This document shows positions 33,784-42,609 of a stretch of DNA of 64,000 nucleotides, piece by piece (the stretch's first letter is position 1; every line of letters starts with the position of its first letter). The notes below the pieces were generated by a model. That model worked only from the letters and a program-made list of their open reading frames with translations, did not search any database and had not been told where the DNA came from. The DNA is from Candidatus Nitrosopumilus sp. Its GTDB lineage: Archaea > Thermoproteota > Nitrososphaeria > Nitrososphaerales > Nitrosopumilaceae. The stretch lies in contig JAOTTS010000011.1 of NCBI GenBank assembly GCA_029864335.1, positions 1 through 64,000 on the forward strand, in the 5' to 3' direction. Both the position numbers and the translations under genes were made by a program.

Positions 33784-33838
33784 ACATTGACCTCAATGTT
33801 CTCATTAATACGGATTTAGAATAGCAAAAGTCGCATGA

Positions 33839-33895
33839 TCATTCTTGAATTTCTTTTCCACATTTGCCGCATTTTTGAATAGTTGTTAATCTCAT
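33839..33895 (-). CDS. mini CxxC peptide (18 aa), leaderless
   Basis: Frame MRLTTIQKCGKCGKEIQE. Very short, but its ATG lies at the expected distance from a TATA box (TATATC near 33916-33923) preceded by two copies of the cluster's 10-bp box (33924-33933, 33943-33952). This looks like a genuine leaderless start leading into the flavoprotein gene downstream. Confidence 0.45.
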   Translation of the reverse strand: MRLTTIQKCGKCGKEIQE

Positions 33896-33923
33896 GATTC
33901 ATCTAGTCACTTTTGATATATCA

Positions 33924-33952
33924 ATAGTGCTGAAAATAATTGCTAGTGCCAA
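33924..33952 (-). promoter_or_regulatory. two 10-bp cluster boxes, 19 bp apart
   Basis: Read on the minus strand, TTGGCACTAG (33952-33943) and TCAGCACTAT (33933-33924), the latter immediately followed by a TATA-like ATATATC. This is the same arrangement as before 37653, 42490, 44597 and 50862. It probably controls the mini-peptide and flavoprotein genes to the left. Confidence 0.55.
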
Positions 33953-33987
33953 CATGAATTTTTCTTATTCTTCTTAAAATAGTAATT

Positions 33988-34695
33988 TTGCATATGGCTC
34001 TTATGAAAAAAATTATTGTTCCTCTACTTTTTCTAATTGTAGTTTCCTCTAGTCCAGCATACGGACACAAATTAATATCACATGATGATTCCCACAGGGA
34101 TTTTGATTCAGCTCTAGTCATTCCAGATCATAAAATTTCATGGGCAATTTATGAGAATTTAGGCATAAATGAAGCAAAATTTTATTCTTTTGATGCAAAG
34201 AAAGGAGATTTATTTTATACAAGTATTGTCATTCCAAAAATTGAAGGGCTAGAAGAATATTCACCAACTCTAGTTTTAGTTAGTCCACAAAAAGTTCAAA
34301 ACGACAATAATTCCTATGGAACACATAGCAATACTGAAAAATTTCTCTATGAAGGCAATTTTCCTGGAAGAGAATTTTATGAGCCATTTGGTCAAGTGAC
34401 ATATTGGGAAAGACAAGAAATTAAAACAGAAATTCCTGAAGATGGAAGGTATTTCATTATAGTAACTGATGAGAAAAACCAAATTGGTAAATATAGTTTA
34501 GCTATTGGAACAATAGAAGATTTTTCAGGAGAAAACATGTTTTTGATTTTACCAAAATCCTGGTTTGAAACCAAACTGTTTGTAAATGATTATGCATCAA
34601 TAGTCATTTCATTTTTTATTTTAATTGCATTGCCAATAACACTCAGTATGATTTTTATCAAAAAAAGAAAAAGAAAATTAAAAAGATTTAGCTAA
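33988..34695 (+). CDS. secreted, membrane-anchored protein, unknown
   Basis: 235 residues. Signal peptide (VPLLFLIVVSSSPAYG), an extracytoplasmic beta-rich domain (DAKKGDLFYTSIVIPK, EDGRYFIIVTDEKNQIGKYS) and a C-terminal membrane helix (about 205-225) followed by a basic KKRKRKLKR cytoplasmic tail. The layout recalls sugar- or lectin-like PPC domains, but no family is certain. The second ATG (MALMKK) may be the true start. Confidence 0.75.
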   Translation: MHMALMKKIIVPLLFLIVVSSSPAYGHKLISHDDSHRDFDSALVIPDHKISWAIYENLGINEAKFYSFDAKKGDLFYTSIVIPKIEGLEEYSPTLVLVSPQKVQNDNNSYGTHSNTEKFLYEGNFPGREFYEPFGQVTYWERQEIKTEIPEDGRYFIIVTDEKNQIGKYSLAIGTIEDFSGENMFLILPKSWFETKLFVNDYASIVISFFILIALPITLSMIFIKKRKRKLKRFS

Positions 34696-34789
34696 TTTTA
34701 AAAAATCTATACCTAAAATTATTAGTTCAGGCTAATTAGTTGTATCTAATTTTCACATTGTTTATTACAATTAAAAAATAATTCAATAC

Positions 34790-35074
34790 ATGAATGCATG
34801 GAATAAATTTTGGAATTGGTATGAAAATAAAATACTAGGAAGTGTTATCCTCATTGCAATTATTCAATTTATTCAAGTTCCCCATATGGTATGGAATGCA
34901 GACATCATGTTAGAAGCAGGAATTGTATCAAGAGTTAATCCAGTGATTGATTGGTTCTTGTACGGAGTTGATTTGATTGAAATAATTTCCATCATTAATG
35001 TTGGAATGATAATGTTTGCTTTAATTAAAAAAAGAAGAGTAAATAAAAAACAATTTGGCGTAATTGAAAAATAA
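34790..35074 (+). CDS. two-helix membrane protein, unknown
   Basis: 94 residues, two hydrophobic segments (about 17-33 and 60-80) and a basic C-terminus (KKRRVNKKQF). Trp-rich N-terminus MNAWNKFWNWYE. No family recognised. Convergent with the MscS gene. Confidence 0.7.
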   Translation: MNAWNKFWNWYENKILGSVILIAIIQFIQVPHMVWNADIMLEAGIVSRVNPVIDWFLYGVDLIEIISIINVGMIMFALIKKRRVNKKQFGVIEK

Positions 35075-35079
35075 ATTCT

Positions 35080-35904
35080 TTATTCCTTTGCTTGCCAGAT
35101 TACCCGCTGAGGGAATGGAATCTCTATTCCAGCTTGATCCAGAGCTTTTTTAGCAACTTTTAGTAAATGGGGACCTACCTGATCCCAATCATCTCTAGGA
35201 TGCCATACAAGAATTTCTATATTGACACTTGAGTCAGCTAATTCCTTAATTCTAAATTCAGGTTTGGGGAGTATTAAAACAAAGGGCATAGATTTACGGA
35301 TTTGTTTTTCAATTACAGAAATGGCACCGTCAATGTCTTCCTTATACGCAATTCCCACTATTGCCTCAGATCTTCTTACAGGTGTTGATGAAAGGGAACG
35401 AATGTTGGATGTAAAAAATGACTCATTGGGAATTCGAATAATTGTGCCATCAAATCTTTTTACGCGAACCGAGAATGTATTAATGTCCAATAAAGTTCCA
35501 GATATATCAGAGCCAGGAATGTCAATTTTGTCTCCTTGTTTAGCAGGTTTTTCTATCATCAAGAAAATACCTGAAATTAAATTTGAAACAACTGACTGTG
35601 TTGCAAAGCCAATTACAATTCCAAATATTCCACCTGCAATAAGCAAACCAGAAAAATCAACACCAGTAGTGGATGTAAAAACTAAAAACGATATAAGTAT
35701 GATTCCAAAATAAATAAGCTTACCAAAGTTTTTTGCAGAATCTTGTGGAAGTTTTGGTGCATAGTATTTTGAAAAAAGAAGTCGGACTGTTCTTGCAATA
35801 ATTATTCCAACACCCATAATTATTCCTCCAATAAATAGTGAAAGAAGTGTTAAACCACCAGCTATTTCAATTGTGTCTAAACTTTGAAGGAATTCAAACT
35901 GCAT
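35080..35904 (-). CDS. mscS: small-conductance mechanosensitive channel (MscS family)
   Basis: 274 residues. Three N-terminal membrane helices, the pore helix region GVDFSGLLIAGGIFGIVIGFA then the beta domain signature QGDKIDIPGSDISGTLLD and KRFDGTIIRIPNESFF, and an alpha/beta C-terminal domain. It opens under membrane tension to relieve osmotic stress. The upstream gene stops on the first base of its ATG, so both are co-translated. Confidence 0.92.
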   Translation of the reverse strand: MQFEFLQSLDTIEIAGGLTLLSLFIGGIIMGVGIIIARTVRLLFSKYYAPKLPQDSAKNFGKLIYFGIILISFLVFTSTTGVDFSGLLIAGGIFGIVIGFATQSVVSNLISGIFLMIEKPAKQGDKIDIPGSDISGTLLDINTFSVRVKRFDGTIIRIPNESFFTSNIRSLSSTPVRRSEAIVGIAYKEDIDGAISVIEKQIRKSMPFVLILPKPEFRIKELADSSVNIEILVWHPRDDWDQVGPHLLKVAKKALDQAGIEIPFPQRVIWQAKE

Positions 35905-36665
35905 TAATCAACACCCATGTCCACTCGTTTTATACTTTCAACCCGTTCATATGTGGGGGATTTTACCCAATCTGTTTCAATTGACTCAGAATTAACATCA
36001 AGAATTTCAAGAGTGAGTTTTTTCTTTAGGACAGCCTTCAATGAATCAAATATTGCCTTTGAATTTTTATAATATACAGAATTATCTGTTATTGGAAAAA
36101 CGATTTTGGAGATTGTCAGGCCTTTATCCAAATCGTTTTTAATATCAATTTTTAAAACACCATTGATAAAAGGGATTGAATCATCATAAGATTCAACTAT
36201 TTCTGATGATGCATGTTTACAAAGAGTTCCAGATTCAGGAGATCCATAAAGACAAAATCTTGAGTTTAATGGTTCACAGTCTATCCAATCCAGAGAATCT
36301 TTGTGTCCTTCATGAACTAGGAATATCCCTATTTCTATAGGACATAGAACAAAAACACTGGCAGCAGAACCCTCAGATAGAAAAATAGGTGTTTCTAAAT
36401 CCAAATAAACGTGAACAGCCCTCCTAGCAGGATAATTTAATGGTCTGATTGGAGATAGTTCAATAGTTAGTTCAGACGAAGATGTAGGAATTATTTTTTT
36501 AACAATATTATCCTCAGCATCTCTTCTAAGGTAAGAAAAAACATGGTCTCCTATTTTTTCAATTTTTATAGTTACATTAGGAAGTAAAAATTCAATATTA
36601 TCCTTAATGGTGTAAATACCATAATTAGAAAAAGAAGATTCAGAATTAGTATCACTCACGATCAA
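35904..36665 (-). CDS. DUF432-like archaeal protein
   Basis: 253 residues, cytosolic, beta-rich. Features such as SPIRPLNYPARRAVHVYLDLETPIFL, IEIGIFL and GLTISKIVFPITDNSVYY resemble the archaeal family DUF432 (from memory, moderately sure). It overlaps the mscS start by one base, so it may regulate or assemble the channel. Confidence 0.65.
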   Translation of the reverse strand: MIVSDTNSESSFSNYGIYTIKDNIEFLLPNVTIKIEKIGDHVFSYLRRDAEDNIVKKIIPTSSSELTIELSPIRPLNYPARRAVHVYLDLETPIFLSEGSAASVFVLCPIEIGIFLVHEGHKDSLDWIDCEPLNSRFCLYGSPESGTLCKHASSEIVESYDDSIPFINGVLKIDIKNDLDKGLTISKIVFPITDNSVYYKNSKAIFDSLKAVLKKKLTLEILDVNSESIETDWVKSPTYERVESIKRVDMGVD

Positions 36666-36747
36666 TTATTATTTAAAAACCATCATTTAATCTCTATCAT
36701 TATAAAAAATAATAAGTTAACAGAATATCCATTAGAAAAAGAATGAA

Positions 36748-37653
36748 TCACTCTAATTCTAAAAGAATGTTTGTATTACCAAAGTTCTCATTGATTCTAA
36801 AATAGTATGTCTTTGAAGGATCATATTTGAACTCGGTTCCTCCATATCCAATATTTGGTCCAAAAAGAATGTTGAATTCCCTAGTATCACCAGGATTCAG
36901 TACAATTTCCCCGCTGGTAAAATCCATTCCGGAATATTTGAAGGCTTTGGAACCATCCCAAACATCATAGCTACAAATTGAAGGACTTGTGCAATGCATT
37001 GCAGTAATCTCAGAACTTGTATTCTCAGCTAGCATACGAATGGATAGTATGGCTTGCCCAGATGGACGAATTTCAAAGTCATTTCCTTCCGAGCCAACAC
37101 CAAACCAGTAATAGTTGATTGGTCCTAGTTCAAATTTTTCTGCATTGGTTTTATACTTGTATAGAGTAATTGCTTTTTTGAGTGGTTTTTCACAATCAAT
37201 TCTTTTGTAGCCAACCTTGATCTCAGAGCATTTTTCTAGTTCAGCCTCAAGTGATATCAATTTAGAATCAGTATTTTTTGGTTTTTCAGATATCATTTGT
37301 GTAGTTTCATTATTTGATGCAACTGAGATTAATCCAGTCTTTATCAAATGCTGAATGCCGTTTACAAATTCGCCATCAGTAATGGTACCATCTGCCCACC
37401 AACCAGCGTTGTTCTTTACCCAAGCAGGAACACCCTCTGATGTTTCAGAAGATATGGTTGTTGGAGGAACTACAATGATTCCATCTTTAATGAGAAATTC
37501 TATTCCGGAAATAAATTCAGATTCAGCTATAATTCCATCTGCCCACCAACCAGCGTTGTTCTTTACCCAAGCAGGAACACCTTCTGTATAAGCAAAAGAT
37601 GCTGTAGAAGCTAGCAGTAGAATTGCTGCGATTACAGTTATTGCGATTTTCAT
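36748..37653 (-). CDS. secreted protein with two PAWVKNNAGWWADG repeats
   Basis: 301 residues: signal peptide (ending ASFAYT), then two 48-residue modules each starting EGVPAWVKNNAGWWADG and ending in a hydrophobic LIKDGII-type helix. This module is common in Nitrosopumilus-type surface proteins, and I believe it forms small helical domains outside the cell. The C-terminal 170 residues are a beta-sandwich with two Cys near CTSPSICSYD. The repeats share 47 identical bases. The promoter carries cluster boxes. Confidence 0.8.
   Translation of the reverse strand: MKIAITVIAAILLLASTASFAYTEGVPAWVKNNAGWWADGIIAESEFISGIEFLIKDGIIVVPPTTISSETSEGVPAWVKNNAGWWADGTITDGEFVNGIQHLIKTGLISVASNNETTQMISEKPKNTDSKLISLEAELEKCSEIKVGYKRIDCEKPLKKAITLYKYKTNAEKFELGPINYYWFGVGSEGNDFEIRPSGQAILSIRMLAENTSSEITAMHCTSPSICSYDVWDGSKAFKYSGMDFTSGEIVLNPGDTREFNILFGPNIGYGGTEFKYDPSKTYYFRINENFGNTNILLELE
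37388..37434. repeat. 47-bp exact direct repeat, copy 1
   Basis: Identical to 37535-37581, 147 bases apart. It encodes the PAWVKNNAGWWADG module on the minus strand. Perfect identity at the base level, beyond what the protein needs, suggests recent duplication or gene conversion. Confidence 0.9.
37535..37581. repeat. 47-bp exact direct repeat, copy 2
   Basis: Second copy of the repeat at 37388-37434. Recombination between the copies would delete one 147-bp (49-residue) module in frame. Confidence 0.9.
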
Positions 37654-37674
37654 TGTTTTGTTTACAACAAAATG

Positions 37675-37770
37675 ATATTTAAGCTAGTGGTAAAGATGTA
37701 ACTAGTGCTAATTTTCTAAAAAGGATGTAAAAGTACCAAAACATAGTGCCAAATCAAAACATAGTGATTC
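37675..37770 (-). promoter_or_regulatory. TATA plus four 10-bp cluster boxes
   Basis: Plus-strand copies CTAGTGGTAA (37684), CTAGTGCTAA (37702), ATAGTGCCAA (37743) and ATAGTGATTC (37761). They are spaced 18, 41 and 18 bp. For the minus-strand repeat-protein gene the nearest box directly abuts the TATA-like TTAAATAT (37682-37675). The other pair lies close to the plus-strand gene at 37786. Confidence 0.6.
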
Positions 37771-37785
37771 TGCTTTATATCTAAA

Positions 37786-38340
37786 TTGGAAGGAGAAAAA
37801 GAAGTGAGTAAGAAAGTAGAGAGCACCAATTCAATCATTCCAAAGATTTCAGAAAAGGATGTAAAAGAATATATTTTTGAAAAATTTGACGATGTAAAAA
37901 ATTCAAATAAAATAAAAAATCTAGTCTCATTTCAAGCCATGAATAAATTCATGATAATGTCACATAATCAAGAAGAACTAAAAAATTTAGGGCATGCTGT
38001 TGCAAGTTATAAAAAAGGTCAATTTTCAGAAATTATTAGTGAATATGAAACATTTTTAAAGATTGCATTAGAAAAAGAACCTACAATTAAAACACATAGC
38101 AATGTAATAATGCATATTTTTGGATATTTTTCAAAAAATTTTAGTCAATCTGAGAAAGAAGTGTTTTTTGATTTGCTAAAACAATTTCAAGAAGAAAAAA
38201 TCACACTAGGAAGATTACTATCAGAAATAAATCCAATAATTTACAGGTTTAATTCAACATATCTTGCAAGTCAAACTTATTTTCTACTATATTCGGATTC
38301 TGATCCAGGAAATTTATTTCAAATTTTAGCAAACAAATAA
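37786..38340 (+). CDS. DUF1722 domain protein
   Basis: 184 residues. The DUF1722 region contains FMIMSHNQEELKNLGHAVAS, LKIALEKEPTIKTHSNVIMH and IFGYFSKNFSQSEKEVFFDL. In bacteria the domain is often attached to DUF523 or adjacent to photolyase genes; here a photolyase is 7 kb away within the same box-bearing cluster. The start may be TTG 37786 or GTG 37804; the GTG follows an AAGGAG-like sequence by 8 bases. Confidence 0.8.
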   Translation: MEGEKEVSKKVESTNSIIPKISEKDVKEYIFEKFDDVKNSNKIKNLVSFQAMNKFMIMSHNQEELKNLGHAVASYKKGQFSEIISEYETFLKIALEKEPTIKTHSNVIMHIFGYFSKNFSQSEKEVFFDLLKQFQEEKITLGRLLSEINPIIYRFNSTYLASQTYFLLYSDSDPGNLFQILANK

Positions 38341-38350
38341 TTTGTAAAAA

Positions 38351-39508
38351 TTAAAAAAAATCAGACAGTGTTTTCTGTCTCATTAGTTTACAAATATTTC
38401 CATGTGAAAGCCATTCTGTTTTACTAATACTCATTTCATTCGATGCCAATGCCAAGGAATTATCAAAATTATCAGCAAATATTGGATTTTGCCTCATTGC
38501 TTGGCGTATACCCTCACGAACTTGCCATACCCCCACAGGAATTGCATATTCTGGTCGTATTTCTCGCAAGATTACAACTCCTGATTGAATATGATTTTTT
38601 GCTAAATATTCCAAAACTCCGAGTTTGGCTGCAAAATAGGCACCAGCGATTGCAGGAGGGTGATCAATTCCTCGCGCATCCTCATAATCAGAGCCAAATC
38701 CCAAAACACCATTTGAATACCAAGCCTCAATCATCTTGTAGATCCATCTGTGTGGAAATAAAACAACAGTGAAAACATTTCCTAGATGTTCATAAGAAAA
38801 AACTCTACATGAATCAATAATGTTATAATCCAAAATTTCCTCAACGAGTGATTTTGAAATAATATCATCAGTCGCAGTTATACTCCATTTAGTTGGAACC
38901 AATTTTCTTTTTTGACCTAGCATCCCAATACTGAAACATTTTTGAATTTTTGAAATTTCAATTCCAGAATTATACAAATTCAATACAGCATCTTGTGCTT
39001 TCAAATCTTTATCATAGAATGTTTTTTCAATTGATTTTTCAGAAATTGTTCCTGAAAATTTTGCAGAGTTGATAACTCCAATTGGACCAAATGGTGCACT
39101 TTCACCATCAAGAGAGATATATGATGATGTTGATTTTTCAAATGTTAAATCAGAATCTATTGGTTTTGAAGACATTGCAACTTCTTGAAGATTTTCAATG
39201 TATCTTCCTTCGGTTTGATCAACAGAAATTTTTTGTATACCACGAACTAAATTTAGTCTAAAATTTACAATGTCTTCTAATGATTTTCCTATCCATCTTT
39301 CAGGGTTATCAAGTAGGCTGGTATCGCCATGGATAGGGGGAACCATTGGACCGACAAAGACTTTGGGATAATTATAAGACCCAACAAAGACAGATGGAGG
39401 ACTGGTTCCACTTATAGAATCAGATGAAAAAAGATTACCATGTTTTGAAAGTGTTTCATGCCATTTTGCCAAAATTGCACGTCTAATATCTTGGGAATTA
39501 GAGGACAA
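38351..39508 (-). CDS. nreA: NreA-type archaeal DNA repair protein
   Basis: 385 residues. The N-terminal family signature PSVFVGSYNYPKVFVGPMVPP, then DNPERWIGKSLEDIVNFR and GPIGVINSAKFSG. The C-terminus QKTLSDFF is a PCNA-interacting (PIP) box, as known for Nre proteins that act in repair of DNA damage. Located in the cluster with photolyase. Its own promoter shows no cluster box. Confidence 0.88.
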   Translation of the reverse strand: MSSNSQDIRRAILAKWHETLSKHGNLFSSDSISGTSPPSVFVGSYNYPKVFVGPMVPPIHGDTSLLDNPERWIGKSLEDIVNFRLNLVRGIQKISVDQTEGRYIENLQEVAMSSKPIDSDLTFEKSTSSYISLDGESAPFGPIGVINSAKFSGTISEKSIEKTFYDKDLKAQDAVLNLYNSGIEISKIQKCFSIGMLGQKRKLVPTKWSITATDDIISKSLVEEILDYNIIDSCRVFSYEHLGNVFTVVLFPHRWIYKMIEAWYSNGVLGFGSDYEDARGIDHPPAIAGAYFAAKLGVLEYLAKNHIQSGVVILREIRPEYAIPVGVWQVREGIRQAMRQNPIFADNFDNSLALASNEMSISKTEWLSHGNICKLMRQKTLSDFF

Positions 39509-39574
39509 TGCAATTTATACCTAAATTGAGCCTATTAACTTGCCTGATTATGAATATAGACTCGTTGTTAGTAT

Positions 39575-39676
39575 CTATTCAGGATCCTCTTGTTCCCTTT
39601 CACGTCCACAGTGTGGACAAATGGTCTGATTTTGCCATAGTTCTTTTCCACAATTTCTACAAGATTGGAGTTTCAT
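39575..39676 (-). CDS. mini zinc-ribbon protein (33 aa)
   Basis: Frame MKLQSCRNCGKELWQNQTIC PHCGREREQEDPE has two CxxC knuckles 11 residues apart. It sits upstream of nreA on the same strand. Role unknown. Confidence 0.65.
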   Translation of the reverse strand: MKLQSCRNCGKELWQNQTICPHCGREREQEDPE

Positions 39677-39708
39677 GATATACTCATGACACGATTGGAT
39701 TTAAGAAC

Positions 39709-40647
39709 TTGCAAATTATTATATTCTTAGTGCCAAAAAGAATAGTCTCGTTTTTGCCTAGTGCAACAGAATTACTTTATGAATTTGGAGTACAAGATTA
39801 TCTGTATGGAGTTACACATGAATGCAAATTTCCTCAAGATGCATTAACAAAGCCAAGAATTATCAATTCAGTAATTAATTCAGATGAATTAACAAGTAAT
39901 GAAATTGATACTATGACTTGTCAATTACTAAATGACGGAAAGGATATTTTTATAATTGATGAGAAAAATCTAAAGAAAGCAGATCCAGATCTAATAATTT
40001 CTCAAGAAACATGTGAAGTTTGTGCAGCATATACAAATCAAGTGAACAAAGCACTACAAATTCTTCAAACAAAACCAATGCTTCATTCAATGGACTCCCA
40101 CAACATGCACGAGATCATCCAATCAGTAATAAAATTGGGCAAAATACTAGATAAAGAAACTAAAGCAAAGGAAATCACAGAGTCACTTGAAAAAAGAATT
40201 CAGAATATCAAAAAAGATCAGAATGATGAAAAACCAAAAGTTCTTGCAATAGAATGGATTGAGCCATTTTTTACTGCAGGTCATTGGGTTCCCGAGATGA
40301 TAGAGATTGCTGGAGGAATTAACATGATAAGTAAAACAGGAGAACACTCAAGACGTCTAGATTTGCAGGAAGTAATTAATGCAGATCCAGACGTCATTAT
40401 CATGATGCCATGTGGCTTTGATGTAAACCGAACAATTTTGGAATACAAGAATGTTTTAAAAAGAAATGAAAGTTGGAATTCTCTTAAATCAGTGAAGAAA
40501 AATCAAATTTTTGCAGTTGATGCAAATTCATTTTTTAGTAAACCAAGCATCAGAACTATAGATGGAATAGAGATATTAGCAAAAATTATCCAGCTAGAGA
40601 AATTTGAAAATCTCAAAGTACCTAGTGAATCATTTTTACGACTATAA
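39709..40647 (+). CDS. BtuF-like cobalamin-binding protein
   Basis: 312 residues of the type III periplasmic-binding fold: RIVSFLPSATELLYEFG, GVTHECKFP, DPDLIISQETCEVCA, IEWIEPFFTAGHWVPEMIEIAGG. These match B12-binding BtuF-type proteins with the HEC motif. There is no signal peptide and no ABC transporter gene next door, so it may be a cytosolic B12 carrier. GTG at 39730 gives the conserved start VPKRIVSFLPS and may be preferable to TTG 39709. It fits a cluster rich in B12 proteins. Confidence 0.85.
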   Translation: MQIIIFLVPKRIVSFLPSATELLYEFGVQDYLYGVTHECKFPQDALTKPRIINSVINSDELTSNEIDTMTCQLLNDGKDIFIIDEKNLKKADPDLIISQETCEVCAAYTNQVNKALQILQTKPMLHSMDSHNMHEIIQSVIKLGKILDKETKAKEITESLEKRIQNIKKDQNDEKPKVLAIEWIEPFFTAGHWVPEMIEIAGGINMISKTGEHSRRLDLQEVINADPDVIIMMPCGFDVNRTILEYKNVLKRNESWNSLKSVKKNQIFAVDANSFFSKPSIRTIDGIEILAKIIQLEKFENLKVPSESFLRL

Positions 40648-40682
40648 CAATATAATGAAATGCGCAATCGTTGAATTTCACA

Positions 40683-41471
40683 TCATGCCCATGCAATAAT
40701 GCTATTTTCTTTTTCAAAAATTCCTAAAAACATTCCAAGAGTGATTCTAGGTGAATTTCCAGTGATTTTTGTAACCATATGATAATAATTAGGATTGATA
40801 AGTACAAGATCTCCTGATTTAAGATTTGGTATTTTACAGAATTCAGTTGATTTTACTAATTGGGACGAATATCCAAAGTCAATATTTCTAAATTTCTCAT
40901 TTTCTTTCACCCATTTTTTCTTGAAGATAATTACATCCCCTCCACTTTCAGATTCTTGCAAATGAAGTACACATGAAATTTGATGATCAATTTTTGATAC
41001 ACCAAATTCTATTCCCTCATATTTCACATCATCCTTGTGAATTGGAATCAGTTTTCCTTTTTTATGAATTCGTATTATGCAGCAAGAGTAGAATTTTTTC
41101 AATTCCTTTGCAGAAGATATTGAATAATCGGGTAAAATATCTCCAATTGCTTCACGTATTTTGATTGTAGGTGATTTTAATTGAGAGAAAACAGATTCAA
41201 ATATTTTTTCATGTTTTTTAGCATCATCAAAATAGTCATTTCTTCTGGTAGCATATGACATTAAAAAGGGCCCTATGTGATTAGACTCACCATTTAGGAA
41301 GGTAGATTTTTCAAAATTTAATCTATCAACTATTTTTTTGCACATTTTTTTATCATATACATTCTGAATGATTATTGCCGGAACTTTTCCATTTATCAGA
41401 GAATCAATATTTATAGAATTAATATTCATAGAATTAATTTTAGAGTAATCAAAAATTTTTGGTGTCCACAC
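40683..41471 (-). CDS. 2-oxoglutarate/Fe(II) oxygenase (prolyl-4-hydroxylase-like)
   Basis: 262 residues. Double-stranded beta-helix with the HxD pair in LIPIHKDDVKYEG, the distal His in INPNYYHMVTKI and the 2OG-binding Arg in SPRITLGMFLG. The family hydroxylates amino-acid side chains or small molecules. Substrate unknown. It shares a base with the upstream gene's stop, so the two are co-translated. Confidence 0.82.
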   Translation of the reverse strand: MWTPKIFDYSKINSMNINSINIDSLINGKVPAIIIQNVYDKKMCKKIVDRLNFEKSTFLNGESNHIGPFLMSYATRRNDYFDDAKKHEKIFESVFSQLKSPTIKIREAIGDILPDYSISSAKELKKFYSCCIIRIHKKGKLIPIHKDDVKYEGIEFGVSKIDHQISCVLHLQESESGGDVIIFKKKWVKENEKFRNIDFGYSSQLVKSTEFCKIPNLKSGDLVLINPNYYHMVTKITGNSPRITLGMFLGIFEKENSIIAWA

Positions 41472-41758
41472 TAGTATCCACCAACACCAGAATGAGAAAC
41501 TTTAGCCAGCAATATACCCGCATCATCCCTAGAGTCTACCTCACATTTTAGAAAAGCATCAATCACAGATTTTTTCATGATATCTTCATTCCAATCATTC
41601 TGGCTATTAGGTAATCCAGGAATATCAGCAGAAATTATTCTAATTTTTTCTTGATCTTTGTAATTGGATTTGTTTCCATCTTTTCTATGGGTTACATGAA
41701 GAATGAATGAATTGTTTGTAAGAACACTGGAACCATTACCCCAAATAATATCAACCAT
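41471..41758 (-). CDS. hypothetical protein (95 aa)
   Basis: Begins MVDIIWGNGSSVLTNNSF and ends LAKVSHSGVGGY; no Cys, mixed alpha/beta. It is coupled to the oxygenase gene by a one-base overlap and could be a small partner or substrate. One palindromic GCACTAGTGC lies about 55 bases upstream. No family recognised. Confidence 0.65.
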   Translation of the reverse strand: MVDIIWGNGSSVLTNNSFILHVTHRKDGNKSNYKDQEKIRIISADIPGLPNSQNDWNEDIMKKSVIDAFLKCEVDSRDDAGILLAKVSHSGVGGY

Positions 41759-41811
41759 ATGTAATTATTATTTTTTTGACATTTATTGTATTAGTTAAAA
41801 ATATTATTTTG

Positions 41812-41824
41812 GCACTAGTGCTTT
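41812..41824 (-). promoter_or_regulatory. single palindromic cluster box
   Basis: GCACTAGTGC (41812-41821) is a perfect palindrome embedding the cluster box in both orientations. It lies about 55 bases before the hypothetical gene at 41758, farther than the usual position. Confidence 0.35.
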
Positions 41825-41938
41825 AATCAGATGAAGTTGAGACATTTTTTTGTCTAATTATTAAAATATCTTTGACATATTTCAAAAATATTTGAAAAGA
41901 ACCTGGTTTCAGAGTGATTTCAAATAATCGGTGTTTTT

Positions 41939-42490
41939 TTAAATTTCAATGGAAATCCTTAGGAATTTTGAAATATTATCTATTGATCTTTGAATTACTG
42001 ATGGATTGGTTGAGAAAAATCCCCTGTATTGACCATCACCCATATTTTCAGCTATTAACCCAAATGGACCAGTTGAATTCTTTGTCACGACAATCCACAT
42101 ATCAGAAATATTTGTTCCATCGCAGCTAACCACTTGAGCGGTTTTTGGAGGTTGTTTAGCTAAGAAGGGATTATTGAAATTGCCTATAATCCAGGCTTTG
42201 GGAATTTTTTGAAGAATTTCAATATATCTGTCCTCAACGTACTTGTATCTTTTTTCAGTCTCAAAAGTTGCCAATAAAGGTACATTATGCTTTACAGCAA
42301 AATTTTCAAGCAAAATACTTAGTCGATATAGTTCTTTTCTTCCTGTTTTGAAATTAACATATCCGGCCTTGATGTATTCATCAAGAGTCCAGAGAATATT
42401 ATGATCTGTTATATCTGTAATTTCTTTTTCAGACAATCCAGGAAACTCATTCCAGAGCTCTTCCAAGAAACTGTTATACTGTGATGTCAT
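41939..42490 (-). CDS. DICT-like sensory protein (paralogue of 47012)
   Basis: Reading from the ATG at 42490 (183 residues): PLLATFETEKRYKYVEDRYIE, PKAWIIGNFNNPFL, then MWIVVTKNSTGPFGLIAENM and YRGFFSTNPSVIQRSID. The pattern resembles the DICT sensory domain found near light- and signal-responsive proteins; this is a moderate-confidence match. I chose 42490 over 42505 because it is 22-29 bases from the TATA and 30 from the adjoining cluster box, as in the other leaderless genes. A close paralogue sits by the photolyase. Confidence 0.7.
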   Translation of the reverse strand: MTSQYNSFLEELWNEFPGLSEKEITDITDHNILWTLDEYIKAGYVNFKTGRKELYRLSILLENFAVKHNVPLLATFETEKRYKYVEDRYIEILQKIPKAWIIGNFNNPFLAKQPPKTAQVVSCDGTNISDMWIVVTKNSTGPFGLIAENMGDGQYRGFFSTNPSVIQRSIDNISKFLRISIEI

Positions 42491-42511
42491 AACTGCTTTG
42501 TGCATCTTTAG

Positions 42512-42548
42512 TATTTAAACTAGTGGTAACTAAATATTATAGTGGTAA
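42512..42548 (-). promoter_or_regulatory. TATA plus two 10-bp cluster boxes, 19 bp apart
   Basis: Plus-strand CTAGTGGTAA (42520-42529) and ATAGTGGTAA (42539-42548). On the coding strand the near box TTACCACTAG is directly followed by TTTAAATA (42519-42512). Confidence 0.65.
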
Positions 42549-42609
42549 TAATGAATATCGTTTTCAAAATTTGAGCAAACAACTAATTAAAAAAATAAAA
42601 GGATGAATC

